Shown here piece after piece: positions 44,239 through 54,738 of a DNA stretch of 64,000 nucleotides (its first letter is position 1; every line of letters begins with the position of its first letter). Under the pieces are notes generated by a model. It ran no database searches. It was not told where the DNA came from and saw nothing but the letters and a program-made list of their open reading frames with translations. This stretch comes from Vandiemenella viatica (Eukaryota; Arthropoda; Insecta; Orthoptera; Morabidae), in the NCBI GenBank assembly GCA_031002005.1, contig JARYHS010011408.1, positions 224,109,473 to 224,173,472 on the forward strand, read 5' to 3'. The position numbers were made by a program, and so were the translations under genes.

Positions 44239-45077
44239 CAGGGCCGGTGGATAATGTGGGTATGGTGGGTAGCGGTACCCACCTGGGAATTTCCGGGTGG
44301 GTATTTTATCCATTCTGAATTTCAAAGCGACCGAGCGTGAGACTTGCATAGAGAGAAAGAATTGAGCAATAACTACTAGACTGAAAATTCAAAGAAATTT
44401 AACAGAAAAGTGTCCAATCAGGTACTAACTTTGAAATCAACGAATCACAAGTTCCACACCAACGTAAAATTCCAAAACATGTCCTTCAAGGTAAGAGTGA
44501 AAATCTCCGATGCGGATTATTCTCCGATATCTTATTTTGAAGTTCATGACTAAGCACTCTTGTCATTAAAGAGTTGATTCGACAAAGAGTCGGCTCACTT
44601 CTTTAAATAATTCACGATTTCTGGGTCGTTGTGTTCGAATGAACAAAGTTTTTCGGTCTTCAGACTCGAGAGTTACTTAAGATCGACAACGTTGCAAGAT
44701 GGACTCAATAACATCGCAAATTACAAGAATATAGTAAACTCATTGATTAATATGATTTAGAAAAATTGTTGAATCAGTTAATTTTATAAAAAGAAAAAAG
44801 CCTTACGGTTTTTGCATTGCGCAATTAGTACTGAGTAATAATAAAATAGAAATACTGAATTTCCGTACACAATTAAAATATTGTTGAATAAATTTTATAT
44901 CATTTTTAAACTTTATTTTGTAGTTAGTACCCCCACGAATTTATCTTACGAGTTAGTTTGCATGATTATTAATATTATTATTATGTTTAATCTTAGGTAA
45001 GATGACCAAATAACATTTTCCTATGGCCCCCTTTTGTCCTACTATCCACCCGGGCCTAACACGATCCACCGGCCCTG
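44239..45077. mobile_element. hAT-like non-autonomous element (CAGGGCCGGTGGAT ends)
   Basis: CAGGGCCGGTGGAT at the left and ATCCACCGGCCCTG at the right (a 14-bp match) bound an 839-bp unit. Flanks GTGCCCTG and, one base offset, CTGCTCTG match in 6 of 8 positions, weakly supporting an 8-bp duplication. Inside I see no transposase frame. The left part also holds a local palindrome around CGGTACCCACCTGGG. Confidence 0.65.
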
Positions 45078-45339
45078 GCTGCTCTGTACTGTAAAAATTC
45101 ACAATGACTTTCAGTTCGAGTGGGACTGTCATTTATGAGATAAACAGTCATTTTAGGCGTTCTTTAATTAATTATTAGGCTACTAATTGTGATGAAACTT
45201 GTGACCCTGTCACAATTCTCCAATATAGTGTATGTACTAATGCTTTTTTGTGTATTTTTAATTTACATGTTTGAGATACACTATTTAGCGCTTCTTTCAA
45301 TAAATTATTGCACTCCCTTTTCTGAAAATGAAACTTAAT

Positions 45340-45430
45340 CAATCATTTATGCCTGAAATCAAGTTCTAATTTCCTTTACACATGCTACTTCTAATTTTTT
45401 CGCCAAATATCCATCCGGTTGGTAGTGACA
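45340..45430 (-). repeat. CR1-like LINE fragment
   Basis: TATGCCTGAAATCAAGTTC and ACACATGCTACTTCTAAT follow the order of 24370-24440 (the VALDFRHK region). Confidence 0.5.
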
Positions 45431-45594
45431 GTGTTGCAGTTATAAATAACAAATCCCCCCATGAAATCTTAAGAAAATGTCAGTTTGATACGCATTTTTA
45501 CATTTACTTAATAACTTAGTTGTCTTGTTCATGTCAAAACTTTCATGCCGTAATAGAAAACATGAACGAGAGGATAAATTTTTATTTTTAAGTA

Positions 45595-45735
45595 GAGAAT
45601 GAGAAATAGGTTCTGGGTTGAGTTATCGAATAATGCGTTAAAGAAATTACCTCAAACATTGAAAGAATTTAAAGTGAAAATTCATATAGGTGTGTACGAA
45701 AATTGCGATAAGGGCATATATTCCATCGCAATTAA
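45595..45735 (+). repeat. CR1-like LINE 3' fragment
   Basis: The + strand frame reads RNRFWVELSNNALKKLPQTL and KEFKVKI, matching VRDWNELLREMMNNLPRTLKEFKDKI with deletions, followed by ATTCCATCGCAATTAA, the terminus of the family. Confidence 0.6.
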
Positions 45736-46869
45736 TGTATATAATTACTATTATAAATCTGTAAGCAAGCTGAATGTGTCTGCGCGTTTGAAATAAAATC
45801 ACGCAAAAACTACCGTAGCAATTTTGATAATCTTTTCAAATTTCGTGAGCCTATTGTTTAACTTAAAATCTTTGAAGCTGTATTGTGACCAAGGAACGGA
45901 GAAAGAAATTATAATAATATCGACATGGTACAAATATGCGCCAGAAATCACTTTGTATTTGAGATGAACACTTCTTTAAAAAAAAAAAAATACGAAAGAT
46001 TATACTACTACTACGTATACTATTCCTTTTTTGACTTCCGTTATTTATTTCTTCGGTTTCCTGAAATGTAACACATTGAAATAAACGGAATACGTCAAAG
46101 CTGCCCAATCGATTTTGGAGATGGGCTGCAATTTCGATTCTAAGTTAGCCTACGAGCCACAATTTCATTTCTAAGATAACCTGCGGTTCACATAATACTT
46201 GCACATAGTTATAATAAATATTTAAATATGCCAAAAATATAAGTAACACAGTTTAAATTACCATCAAAAAGTAAAAACCATCCATGAGACCTTTGCAAAA
46301 GTTTTTTTTGATCATAATCAAAACGTAAAAAAAAAAAAACATCAATGAAACCTTTACGAGGTTTTTGAGCTAGCATATTCTAGACCGACAATGTTGGCGG
46401 GCAAATTCAAATGCGCCGCCCTGGGTTTGCGCTGCCTTGGGATACCTGAATCAAACCTAATAAAGATGTCTAATTTATAATTTACTGTAAATATCGTATG
46501 TCCTTTAAGAGATACACATTAAAGATGACTCTTCTACTCATTGGATTCTGCTTGTATTGTTTTTTTGTCTTTGGTTATTTATTTCTTTAGCTTTCTGAAA
46601 TGAAGTAAATTAAAATAAACGGAACACTTTAATCTAACCACTACATTATAGATTAACACCTCAATAAGTGCAACTGAATTGTGATATTTAATTTATAGCG
46701 AACATCTTTGTGGCTAATGTCAACGTAAATGCTTGTTTTCGTTAATCTAACCACTAAATCGTGCAATTAGCACTACCATAAGTGTAACTGCATTGTTATT
46801 TATTAATTTACTGTAAACATCTTTGTATTTAATATCGATATTAAAACTGGATAGTATTTTACTTTTTTG
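45736..46869. other. No gene seen
   Basis: AT-rich sequence with a loose ~60-bp repetition around CATGAGACCTTTGCAAAAG and CAATGAAACCTTTACGAGG (46280-46370). Confidence 0.3.
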
Positions 46870-46871
46870 CC

Positions 46872-47300
46872 GTATGAAGACTTATCCACGATAACCGTGG
46901 TATTGCAGTTGGATGACGGATTTTATGCAACTCGATGAGACAAAAGTGAAGAATATAGTTTTTTGACATCTCGCTTATTTCTCGAGATATCGAATGTCAA
47001 AAATCAGTTATAGGTTCTTGTGCCTTTGGTGACGTTTTTCTTCTTGTCCAGGCAGTATTTCAACCTAGCAACAACAGCAGGGAAGAAAACAAAATACCTA
47101 CTGTTCATGTCCAGTGGGTAATTTCTTAAGGTTTTGGCAAAACAAAATCTGGTTCAGGTTGTATTTGAACCTAATGTTGAGATGCGATATCTCGAGTACT
47201 AAGTGATACACGGAAACAGTACTAAGTGATACACCGAAACATTTTATTCTTGATTTTCGATCATACAACAGCGGCACCACGGTTATCGTAGAATCCCCCG
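46872..47300. mobile_element. GATATCTCGAG-family TIR element, copy 2
   Basis: Left CCACGATAACCGTGGT and right GCACCACGGTTATCGTAGAA are inverted copies. The inside has the same order of words as copy 1: TCTCGAGATATCGAATG, GTCCAGGCAGTATTTCAACC, GATATCTCGAGTACTAAG. A 22-base word (GTACTAAGTGATACAC...) is locally duplicated near 47194. No frame. Confidence 0.65.
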
Positions 47301-47508
47301 TTTCAGCATTTAAAAATGTGTTTTTTTAGTTAACAGTTACGGAAATCATATTTTTCGTTGTGACCACAGATATAATTCTAACTAAAGTTTATGATTAGTG
47401 ATATAATTCTATACTTCTTCGTGTATTAGGATAGTACTGATATACAACAATCATCTCATCACTAATATGGATAATTTTTCACACAGTTTTAATTTATTAT
47501 ATATTATA

Positions 47509-48374
47509 CAGGGCGTTCGCCGGAAAACGCTACCCTCCCAGTCTGTAGCCGTCGGCAACTTGCTCGGTCAGTCGTGCCAGCAGCTGCCGCCACACGGCAC
47601 CGTGAATCACCGCACTGTTTAACACCTCCGCTACCCCAACAGTGCAGTGACGCAGTATATTGGGACCCTTACATTGTTAAGAACGGTTTCTTTGCATTGT
47701 AGCTAGTTTGTGACTTCAGTCTCTTATTAACCAGTGTTGTGAATAAACGTTTCTTCGCGGTTTGGCTGGTTTGGGGCTTCATACTCTTACTAATCTGTAC
47801 CGTGTTTGAGTGTGAGTAAAATTATGGTATGTTACAGTTTGCAACAAAGAATATTTCTCTACGATACATATGTGAAGAAGAAGTCGTTTAAAAAGTGTCG
47901 CAGTAAATTTCGTCGCGAATTTCCTGGCGCTTTACTGCCAGCTAAATCAACAATTCTGCGTCTGGTTAAAAAAGTAAGAGAAACGGGTTCATTTTTTAAC
48001 AAAAAGAGACTGTCGGTCAACCGTATTCTCAGAGAGGAGAAAATTGACGATATCGCTTTTCGACTAGAACAGTCACCCAAAAAATCATTAAGTCAGTTAG
48101 GGCAGCGTGTGTCTCGAAAAATGTTCAGAAGATGTGAAATGTGCATTACACAAGAGGGTCAACACTTCCAGCATCTTTTATAAGGTAAGCTAATGAATTA
48201 CGTAAAATTTAAATGCTTAGCACATACAAGTTTATGAAGTTTATGAAGCGTAATTATTATGAAATAGTCCGCGGCCGACGGTCGAACAATGCCGGAAGAT
48301 GAGCGCTCGCTCGCCGCGAGCAGTTTCTTCCTTGTAGCGCTAACAGTGGGTTGCGTTTCCCGGCGAACGCCCTG
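47509..48374 (+). mobile_element. Deleted Tc1/mariner-type element
   Basis: Ends CAGGGCGTTCGCCGGAAAAC and its inverted partner GTTTCCCGGCGAACGCCCTG match almost perfectly over about 28 bases and are flanked by TA on both sides (47507-47508, 48375-48376). The 866-bp unit carries only the N-terminal part of a transposase. The GC-rich ends contrast with the AT-rich surroundings. Confidence 0.8.
47824..48183 (+). pseudogene. Transposase N-terminal HTH domain (DUF4817-like), truncated
   Basis: The frame from the ATG at 47824 reads MVCYSLQQRIFLYDTYVKKK, then FPGALLPAKSTILRLVKKVR and ETGSFFNKKR. This is the helix-turn-helix type I know as DUF4817, the DNA-binding N-terminus of a Tc1/mariner-related transposase family ('S-EQR-F-V--Y ... 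P---TI-RLV-KF-ETGS--DKKR'). It continues RLEQSPKKSLSQLGQ, the second helical segment. At about 120 residues it stops, and the catalytic DDE domain (about 250 residues) is deleted. The short product could in principle bind the element's ends. An in-frame GTG at 47806 is an unlikely start in a eukaryote. Confidence 0.75.
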
Positions 48375-48376
48375 TA

Positions 48377-49181
48377 TTACGTTAAAATGTAAGTGAAACA
48401 AAGAAAAATGAAACTTTCAGACATCAGTATGAAAACCAAATCTAAAGCAATCACTAAAAGAATTGAAAGTTTTTAATTGACATTTACTTTTTTTCTCCTC
48501 TTCAATGCTTGGTACTAGGTTAAATAAGGGAAAACATTTCTACAAACTCTAGAGTGCGCGCGCACTTATCAGCGGGCAAATGCTAGTTAACAACTAACTT
48601 TATGTCGATATAGTGCAATTATGTTTAATGTCACTTCAGCAGTTGCGTTCAGTAATAGAAAACTCCCTACCACCAGTACTAATGCGAAAACGCTTCCGGA
48701 AAACTGGGCACGAACTGAATAGTTACCAATAACTGCTAGCATTTCAGCGCTGCTGATTGCGAAATGGTCTTCACAGTAGCAGTCCATTGAAATTTAACTC
48801 TGCAAACAGCAGCAGTAGCTTCAATAAGCCATCGTCTCTTTTGCCTTCAACTTAGCGAGTTATAAGAGAAGTGTATCTTTATGCAAACCTTTTATTTAGA
48901 CACAGGGGTCCGTGCGATTTTAGTTTTGTTCTATTTCGCTCGACGTTCTTTCTTCTCTCAGCCGTCCCACACAACGTGACTATCAGAGCTTGCCGCACTC
49001 TCTCCATCCATTTCATCATTGGGGGTCTAGTTCTGCTGGGTACAAAGTCATGCATTATTTTTAGCCGACATCCGTTACTCATTCCACTATTCGCGGCCCG
49101 CTCACGGTATTCGCCAACTCTTAATTACAGACCCGATGTTAGCTTCTTTGTTCTGATACTCTAACTCACGGTTATACATTA
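48377..49181. other. No gene seen
   Basis: Mixed composition. A 97-codon frame at 48871-49164 has no recognisable features, and I do not call it. Confidence 0.3.
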
Positions 49182-49189
49182 TTTTCAAC

Positions 49190-49431
49190 TAGTGTTGCCC
49201 AAATGCAAGAACAAGACCAGACTTGGCCGGTCTTGGTCTTGCATCAATACACCTGGTCTTGGTCTTGGTCTTGCAAAAATGCAAGACCAAGACCGATTTT
49301 GGGCAACACTAGTGTTGCCCAAATGCAAGAGCAAGACCAGACTTGGCCGGTCTTGGTCTTGCATCAATACACCTGGTCTTGGTCTTGGTCTTGCAAAAAT
49401 GCAAGACCAAGACCGATTTTGGGCAACACTA
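49190..49431. mobile_element. Tandem dimer of a 120-bp hAT-type MITE with a single 8-bp target duplication
   Basis: Copies at 49191-49310 and 49311-49430 are identical except one base (AAGAACAAG against AAGAGCAAG). Each starts AGTGTTGCCCAAA and ends TTTGGGCAACACT. Including the flanking T and A, the unit is TAGTGTTGCCC...GGGCAACACTA, and TTTTCAAC lies immediately outside both ends of the pair (49182-49189, 49432-49439). The middle junction CACTAGTG shares the TA and has no duplication. Each unit is itself foldable, being built of CAAGACC/GGTCTTG words. Confidence 0.9.
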
Positions 49432-49439
49432 TTTTCAAC

Positions 49440-50166
49440 CCTCGGCCTCGGTCAGTCTGGTCTTCTTCGCGGCCTTTTATTTTTCGAAGTAATTTTATTT
49501 GTCCGGTCATGTTTATTATACCAAAGACACAAGATCTGCATTATGGTAGCAAACTCATACTATTGCGAAAATTGTTTAAAGGCATGATTTCTGCTTGTTA
49601 ACTCACACCATGCTTGGTTGTTTGGATAGTACGGACAGTTCCATTCCTCAGTGTGATTCAAGTTATGTCTGTATTTAGATGAGTGCCTTTTTTTAAGGGT
49701 GGCTGTATTAAGAAGAGATAAGGAATAGTGTGAAACCCTGTTCTGATCCACTTGCGGAAGACACCAAGCGGTACTATAGCCTGATCATTTAACAGAGACG
49801 GTTCAAGTCATCCCGTTCTGTCCCCACTCTGATACTTTTACCCCTACATGTGAGGAGATAATTTACAATTCGTCTCCATGTACACAGCGGCCAACTCGGA
49901 GAAGTAGGAATGGGGAGAGGGCGGGATGAAAAGCGGGGCAATGGGAACATGACCTTGAACTGCCAGTAAACAGGCCACGCATGGGAGCCAGACTTGCCAA
50001 AACTTCCAGAACGTCGTACGTCCCAGATGTATAGTTGTGTTTAGCAGAGCGTGCGGAACATCGGCCGCGGTAGTCTACCATTAAATTTGTCGGAGGTTCG
50101 GAAATCATCGCTTAAAAAGTGTCAAAAGCCTTGGCACTTTTAGCTGCTGTTACGCTTACGAGGTTG
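49440..50166. other. No gene seen
   Basis: A moderately GC-rich patch at 49850-50100 has no supportable exon or repeat boundary. Confidence 0.3.
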
Positions 50167-50174
50167 ATAATTTC

Positions 50175-50310
50175 CAGGGCCTGATCTAGGGGGGTTAAAC
50201 AGGGGCGCTTGCTCAAGGCGGCAACTTCAAGGGGGGGGGGGCAGAATCATGTTTGAAGGGGCAGTCTCATGTTTTTGCCCCGGCTCGGAAAATTCGTACA
50301 TCTGCCACTG
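50175..50310. mobile_element. hAT-type MITE (CAGGGCCTGATCTA ends)
   Basis: CAGGGCCTGATCTA and TACATCTGCCACTG are imperfect inverted ends (10 of 14). Flanks ATAATTTC (50167-50174) and GTAATTTC (50311-50318) form an 8-bp duplication with one change. 136 bases with a G run inside. Confidence 0.7.
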
Positions 50311-50318
50311 GTAATTTC

Positions 50319-50758
50319 AACCATTCACAAGGGCTTTCTTTTCTGTCATCAGTCTCTCGACTGATTTAAGATTTCCTTTTTTTCCAAAGCCACAAATGCC
50401 ATAAATACGCATTTATTCCTTTATGTTCTTCCTTCAGAGTTTAAAGTGATATCTCATCTTATTTTAGTTTCTTTCCGAAAATCGTTTCGATCTGAACGTC
50501 GGACAAATCTTTATACTTACAACACCTACCTTATTTACTTTTTCATATCAGTATTGTAACCATCGGGCACTTATATATTTTTGCTTCCTATCGTCTTGAC
50601 TAATTTCTTGCTTTCTTCAGTAATTCATCAGTATCAATATTTCTTTTGTGATAAAAGACTCCGTTTATCTGCTTTCATTAGTTTTCCGTTCAGTGTGCTC
50701 CATTCTTCTTCAATTGGATTTATTTTATAGATATGCATTTATAGTCTTGCACTCTTCT
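50319..50758. other. No gene seen
   Basis: T-rich sequence without supportable features. Confidence 0.3.
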
Positions 50759-50770
50759 GTTTCTTTAAAA

Positions 50771-51019
50771 CCGAGCGTGGTGGTGTTACGGATAGCGTTC
50801 TGGCCTCGCATTAGGGAGGACGGCGGTTCGAATCCCCGTCCGGGCATCCAGATTTGGGTTTTCCATGGTTTCCCAAATCACTCCAGGCAAATGCCGGGAT
50901 GCTTCCTTAAAAAGGCCATGGCCGAATTCCTTCCCATTCCTTGCTCCCATCCTTTCCCGTCTCTAAAGACCTCGCTGTTGAGAGACGTAAAGCAGTTAAA
51001 AAATAAAATAAAAATAGAA
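50771..51019 (+). mobile_element. tRNA-derived SINE with 11-bp target duplication
   Basis: CCGAGCGTGGTGGTGTTACGG, CGGTTCGAATCCCCGTCC (B box), ATCCAGATTTGGG, ATGCCGGGATGCTTCC and an A-rich tail follow the same order as the copy at 14660. GTTTCTTTAAA lies at 50759-50769 and 51020-51030. The clean duplication and good conservation make it a fairly young insertion. Confidence 0.9.
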
Positions 51020-51159
51020 GTTTCTTTAAAGAATCTTTCGGTTAGTTCGATTCCAGTCTATTTTCTGTTTTCTTGTACATTCTATAAATCCATCTTTAGT
51101 AATTATTTTGACAGCTTGTCAACTCTTCATTCCTATGAAATCTTGACCGTCGTTCCACT

Positions 51160-51225
51160 TAATGACGGTTAACGCTCAGGCCTCGCATCCGGGAGGAAGC
51201 CGGTTCGAATCGTGGGGAGGGGGGG
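51160..51225 (+). repeat. SINE head fragment
   Basis: GACGGTTAACGCTCAGGCCTC and GGAAGCCGGTTCGAATCG match the tRNA-like head of the SINE at 50771, followed by a G run instead of the central blocks. Confidence 0.55.
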
Positions 51226-51278
51226 GGGGGTTCAAAGGAGGCCAAAATGGAGCTACGTTATTTATTCACGCTCCCTAA

Positions 51279-51370
51279 CTGTCTGACTCGCCGCACCGCC
51301 GACATCTCACACGTATAATGCGAGCACTCGGTACCTAATAACACTGTACTTATTAATTCATTATAAGTGG
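51279..51370 (+). repeat. 92-bp target-site duplication, left copy
   Basis: Starts CTGTCTGACTCGCCGCACC and ends TTCATTATAAGTGG. The same 92 bases lie at 51634-51725, differing only at TATAATGCG/TATTGTGCG. It directly precedes the truncated RTE-like copy. Confidence 0.9.
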
Positions 51371-51593
51371 AGAGACAGGCTGGTAGGTCATATTTTGAGA
51401 CATGCTGGATTGGTTAATTTGTTAGTGGAGGGAACAGTTGAAGGTAAGAATTGTAGAGGTAGACAGAGATTAGAATATATGAAGCAGATAATTGAATTGA
51501 GGACTTGGGTTGTAAGGGATATGTAGAAATGAAGAGGTTAGCACAGGATAGGAAGGGATGGAGGATTGCATCAAACCAGTCTAAAGACTGACG

Positions 51594-51633
<40 letters not shown>
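51371..51633 (+). mobile_element. 5'-truncated RTE-like LINE insertion with A tail
   Basis: AGAGACAGGCTGGTAGGTCA through GTCTAAAGACTGACGACAGC is the last ~230 bases of the RTE-like element (compare 39146-39368), followed by 35 A (51599-51633). It encodes the tail VEGTVEGKNCRGRQRLEYMK with a small internal change. It is far better preserved than the copy at 6.3 kb. Confidence 0.9.
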
Positions 51634-51635
<2 letters not shown>

Positions 51636-51725
51636 GTCTGACTCGCCGCACCGCCGACATCTCACACGTATTGTGCGAGCACTCGGTACCTAATAACACT
51701 GTACTTATTAATTCATTATAAGTGG
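51634..51725 (+). repeat. 92-bp target-site duplication, right copy
   Basis: Second copy of the duplicated target, beginning right after the A tail of the LINE insertion. Confidence 0.9.
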
Positions 51726-52702
51726 TCATCAGTCATTTGTAATTTGTGAAGAAGAAGAAAACTTTTTGTTAATACTAGTTGCGCTCAGGACATTTCGATG
51801 TGGAATTTGAGATTTCAGCTGTTATCTCTCTGTTAAGCTATCAAATAAATATTGGATGGATACGAAAAAACAGAACAACAGCCCTAATTTTTTTTCCTCT
51901 TTCTTGGCTTTCCTCCTGTCCCGAATTTAAGTGTTTTAAGCGAATTTGCGCATGTCATTTGTTTCTAGAACCTCTTATACTAGATGGCACACAGGCACAT
52001 TTCAGTATTGCTCACAAAGCTTCGCTGTAAGCAGTATTTTAAGTGGTGCTATCTGGCGCCTAAACGAACAGGTAACTTTATTTGCATGTACAGAAACTGT
52101 CATATAAAAATCCTAACTGAATTGCAAGTTAATCTAATATAGTTTGTAACATTTAAACACGTTGTCGTCTGATATAAAAGGCCAGTGTTGTAAGGTAGTT
52201 GAACTATTACCGTATCGATGGGAATATGGAGAACTATACATACGTATACAAAGATAAAAACAAACAGTTTTTTGTGCTTACATCGATTGTATGATAATTG
52301 TTATTGGAATTTTAGGCACGTAGTGTGTGTTACATTTTAATAAATCCCATTCGTTGTTTTAAAAACGTGATTTTTTTACGTTTTCTTAGGCAACTAAGCA
52401 AATATCCTCTTTACTCATCTATGACTCAAGCTACCACTGTAATTTCGTTGCAATTCGTACGTTAGGTTTTGCTTGAACTGAGCCCAGGCAATGAAAAATA
52501 ACCAAATTTACGGTCTTGGTATTTGTGTCATCGGAAACTATGATAATGATCGGGATAAAAAGAAGGTATCTTTTACCTTAATTGTTGACATAGGCTATTA
52601 CTGTGTGCAGTTTCATTGAAATCCGTTATATTTTGCGCGGAGCTTGCACAGACTTGCAGAAGTGTAAATATTTACAGTTTTGACATCAGTATCATCTGGA
52701 AC
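51726..52702. other. No gene seen
   Basis: AT-rich sequence without supportable features. Confidence 0.3.
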
Positions 52703-52705
52703 TAT

Positions 52706-53822
52706 GGGAGCGTCCAAAGATTGCGTGGCTCGATTCTGGTGTCCCCTGAACCCTCCTTCCCTCACGCAGCCTGATGTCACCTCCTCCCATGTCACAAATA
52801 GCTTTTTTCCCTACTAAATCCAGAAGACATTTTGTACTGTTTTCTCTTGACAGACTATCGTTAAAATTATTGCATACACAGTATAATGAACATAACTGAT
52901 ATTTGCGTTATATAATTTTCTGTAATTATAAATGTTCTGAATGCAATGTTGACACTAGTCACTCCTGCAAATGATCAATTATTGATAAAAACCTCTTTGT
53001 CAGGAACAGTCAGGGAACTTTTCCTTCTTGAGGTGTTACGAAAAACATTCTCCTTATCTCATTCATCATTGTTCATTAATTGATAAAATAGAGTAAATTA
53101 TGCCTGCCATTAAAAAAAAAAAACATAAAAAGAGCTGCATTTTTGTTTTCTTTTGCTGCAGTTCTATCACCTTTCTTTCTACAATACCAGGGAATGATTC
53201 TTTTATCTGCTTAAAATATATATATAATTCATTGTATAATGCTAACTCGTTGGAAAAACATTTCCGATAAGCCTCAAAAATGTATTTTACAGCGCGACTT
53301 CACACCACTCTTTGAACTTAGAATAACACTTCAGCCAGCACTATAATTGAAGTTGCACTGAAATTCGTTTGACAGAACAAAATTAGAATTATTTTATCAA
53401 CCAGCGGTGTGGTCACGCGGGCGACCCTAATCAAAACAGCTTTATTTCAAACCATCAAAACAATACTAACACTGCCTTGGAAAACGGGTGACATCTGTAC
53501 GCGAATTAGAGTCGACGTACTGTGTATTTATTAGTTTTCGGACGCATAAGGTTCAAAACTACCAGCCGCGTGCAACCCAACGCTACGACTTCAATCACAC
53601 CCCTGCGCAGCACTGTTACTATAAAGGATATATAAATTACAGAGATAATTGAATCATGGAATACACATGCTGCTGTATGTTCTGTACCTTATTTAAATTG
53701 TGACAAATAAATTGAACAAAAAGCTACGTGATTTGGATCGGACACCCCCCCCTCCCTCTCCTCCATGTAGCTTTCTACCAAACCCCCGCCCATAGACTGA
53801 GCCACGTAGTTTGTGGACACTC
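52706..53822. mobile_element. Candidate 1.1-kb TIR element
   Basis: Left GGGAGCGTCCAAAGATTGCG/TGGCTC and right GAGCCACGTAGTTTGTGGAC/ACTCC are imperfect inverted copies over about 25 bases. TAT lies at both outer edges (52703-52705, 53823-53825). Both ends continue into pyrimidine-rich or C-rich sequence at similar distances. The interior is AT-rich with no transposase frame. Confidence 0.5.
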
Positions 53823-54107
53823 CATATGCTGCTAATCAGGATAAAAACTATTTTATAGATTAACTGATGACATAAATTAGTCTTATATAAAACTTCGTTT
53901 AACTTCGATCTTTAATTTTTGCGTGGCGCATACACAGAAAGACCAAAAATATATGGTTTTGGCCTCTGTATGATACGCGGAGATTGATATATTCCAAATT
54001 TTACTGTTTTTGCATCTCTATCATCAGTACTGTACATTGCATTTATCCTTCTTGAAATAAATTTCATTTAGAGAAACAGTTCGAACGGGTTGTTTTTATT
54101 TACTTAC

Positions 54108-54240
54108 TAGCAGAGTTCCAGGCGTTGCCCGGTATAGCTGGCTATTTTTATTCACGCAATGAGAAACATGTGTACAAAGTTTTATCAAATTCCCGCCAGC
54201 CATTTTCGAAATTATAGCAAACCTAGATTCACTTGCCCCC
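54108..54240 (+). repeat. Dispersed-repeat left part (GTTGCCCGG motif)
   Basis: CTAGCAGAGTTCCAGGCGTTG then CCCGGTATAGCTGG resembles the conserved start of a repeat type I know from many arthropods. A likely right part, with GGTGAAAACCCCATCGAAATC and TGCTCAGTAGTGTCTGAG, lies at 55464-55505. The two may be one element split by the insertion between them. Confidence 0.35.
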
Positions 54241-54285
54241 CACCAAGAAAGGGGTGGGTTGAAGTTTATTTACACGTACACTATT

Positions 54286-54738
54286 CCTTATGCTTTTGGT
54301 GACGTTTTTCTTCTGATGCAGGTCGTACTTCAACCTAACCGCCACAGCTAAGAAGAAAACAAAAACTATTCTACATGTTCAATGTGTAATTTCTAGTGCA
54401 CATTTTTTCTGGTCCAGGTGGCATGTCAACCTCAACACCTCACTTTTGGGATACGATATCTCGAGAACTAAGAAACATTTCAAAAAATTATATTCTTTAC
54501 TTTCAGTTTGTCTCGTCGAGTTACAGAAGAACTGATGATCAAATATGGCGTTTACAAAATTTTTCCTTGCCGCTTTTCAACCTAACTACCTCAGTTTAGA
54601 CACGATATCTCGAAAACTAAGTGAGATATCAAAAAAAGAAATTATTCTTTACTTTAGATTTGTCTCGGATATGTACGAATCAACCTTAAAATTTGTCAAA
54701 TATCAGTGGCTCGGATATTGTGGAATCCCCCGATTTTG
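54286..54738. mobile_element. GATATCTCGAG-family TIR element, copy 3
   Basis: Contains GCTTTTGGTGACGTTTTTCT, GTACTTCAACCTAACC and two tandem units, each with a GATATCTCGA-AACTAAG word (54458 and 54605), then GTGGAATCCCCCGATTTT at the right end as in copy 2. The left terminus is not clear. Confidence 0.6.

Noticed and set aside
48871..49164. 97-codon + strand frame after an acceptor-like pyrimidine tract
   Set aside because: No matching donor, mixed hydrophobic composition and no motif; the opposite strand is also open.
49191..49430. CRISPR-like direct repeats
   Set aside because: Only two copies, directly abutting, with TIRs and a target duplication; the setting is eukaryotic.
49192..49601. 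Overlapping 131- and 132-codon frames with repeated peptide
   Set aside because: They are translations of the MITE dimer; both frames stay open because of the repeated CAAGACC words.
50648..51172. 174-codon + strand frame
   Set aside because: Its middle is the SINE at 50771-51019 read in a chance frame.
51414..51665. - strand frame with a poly-Phe run
   Set aside because: Antisense of the LINE tail and its A tract.
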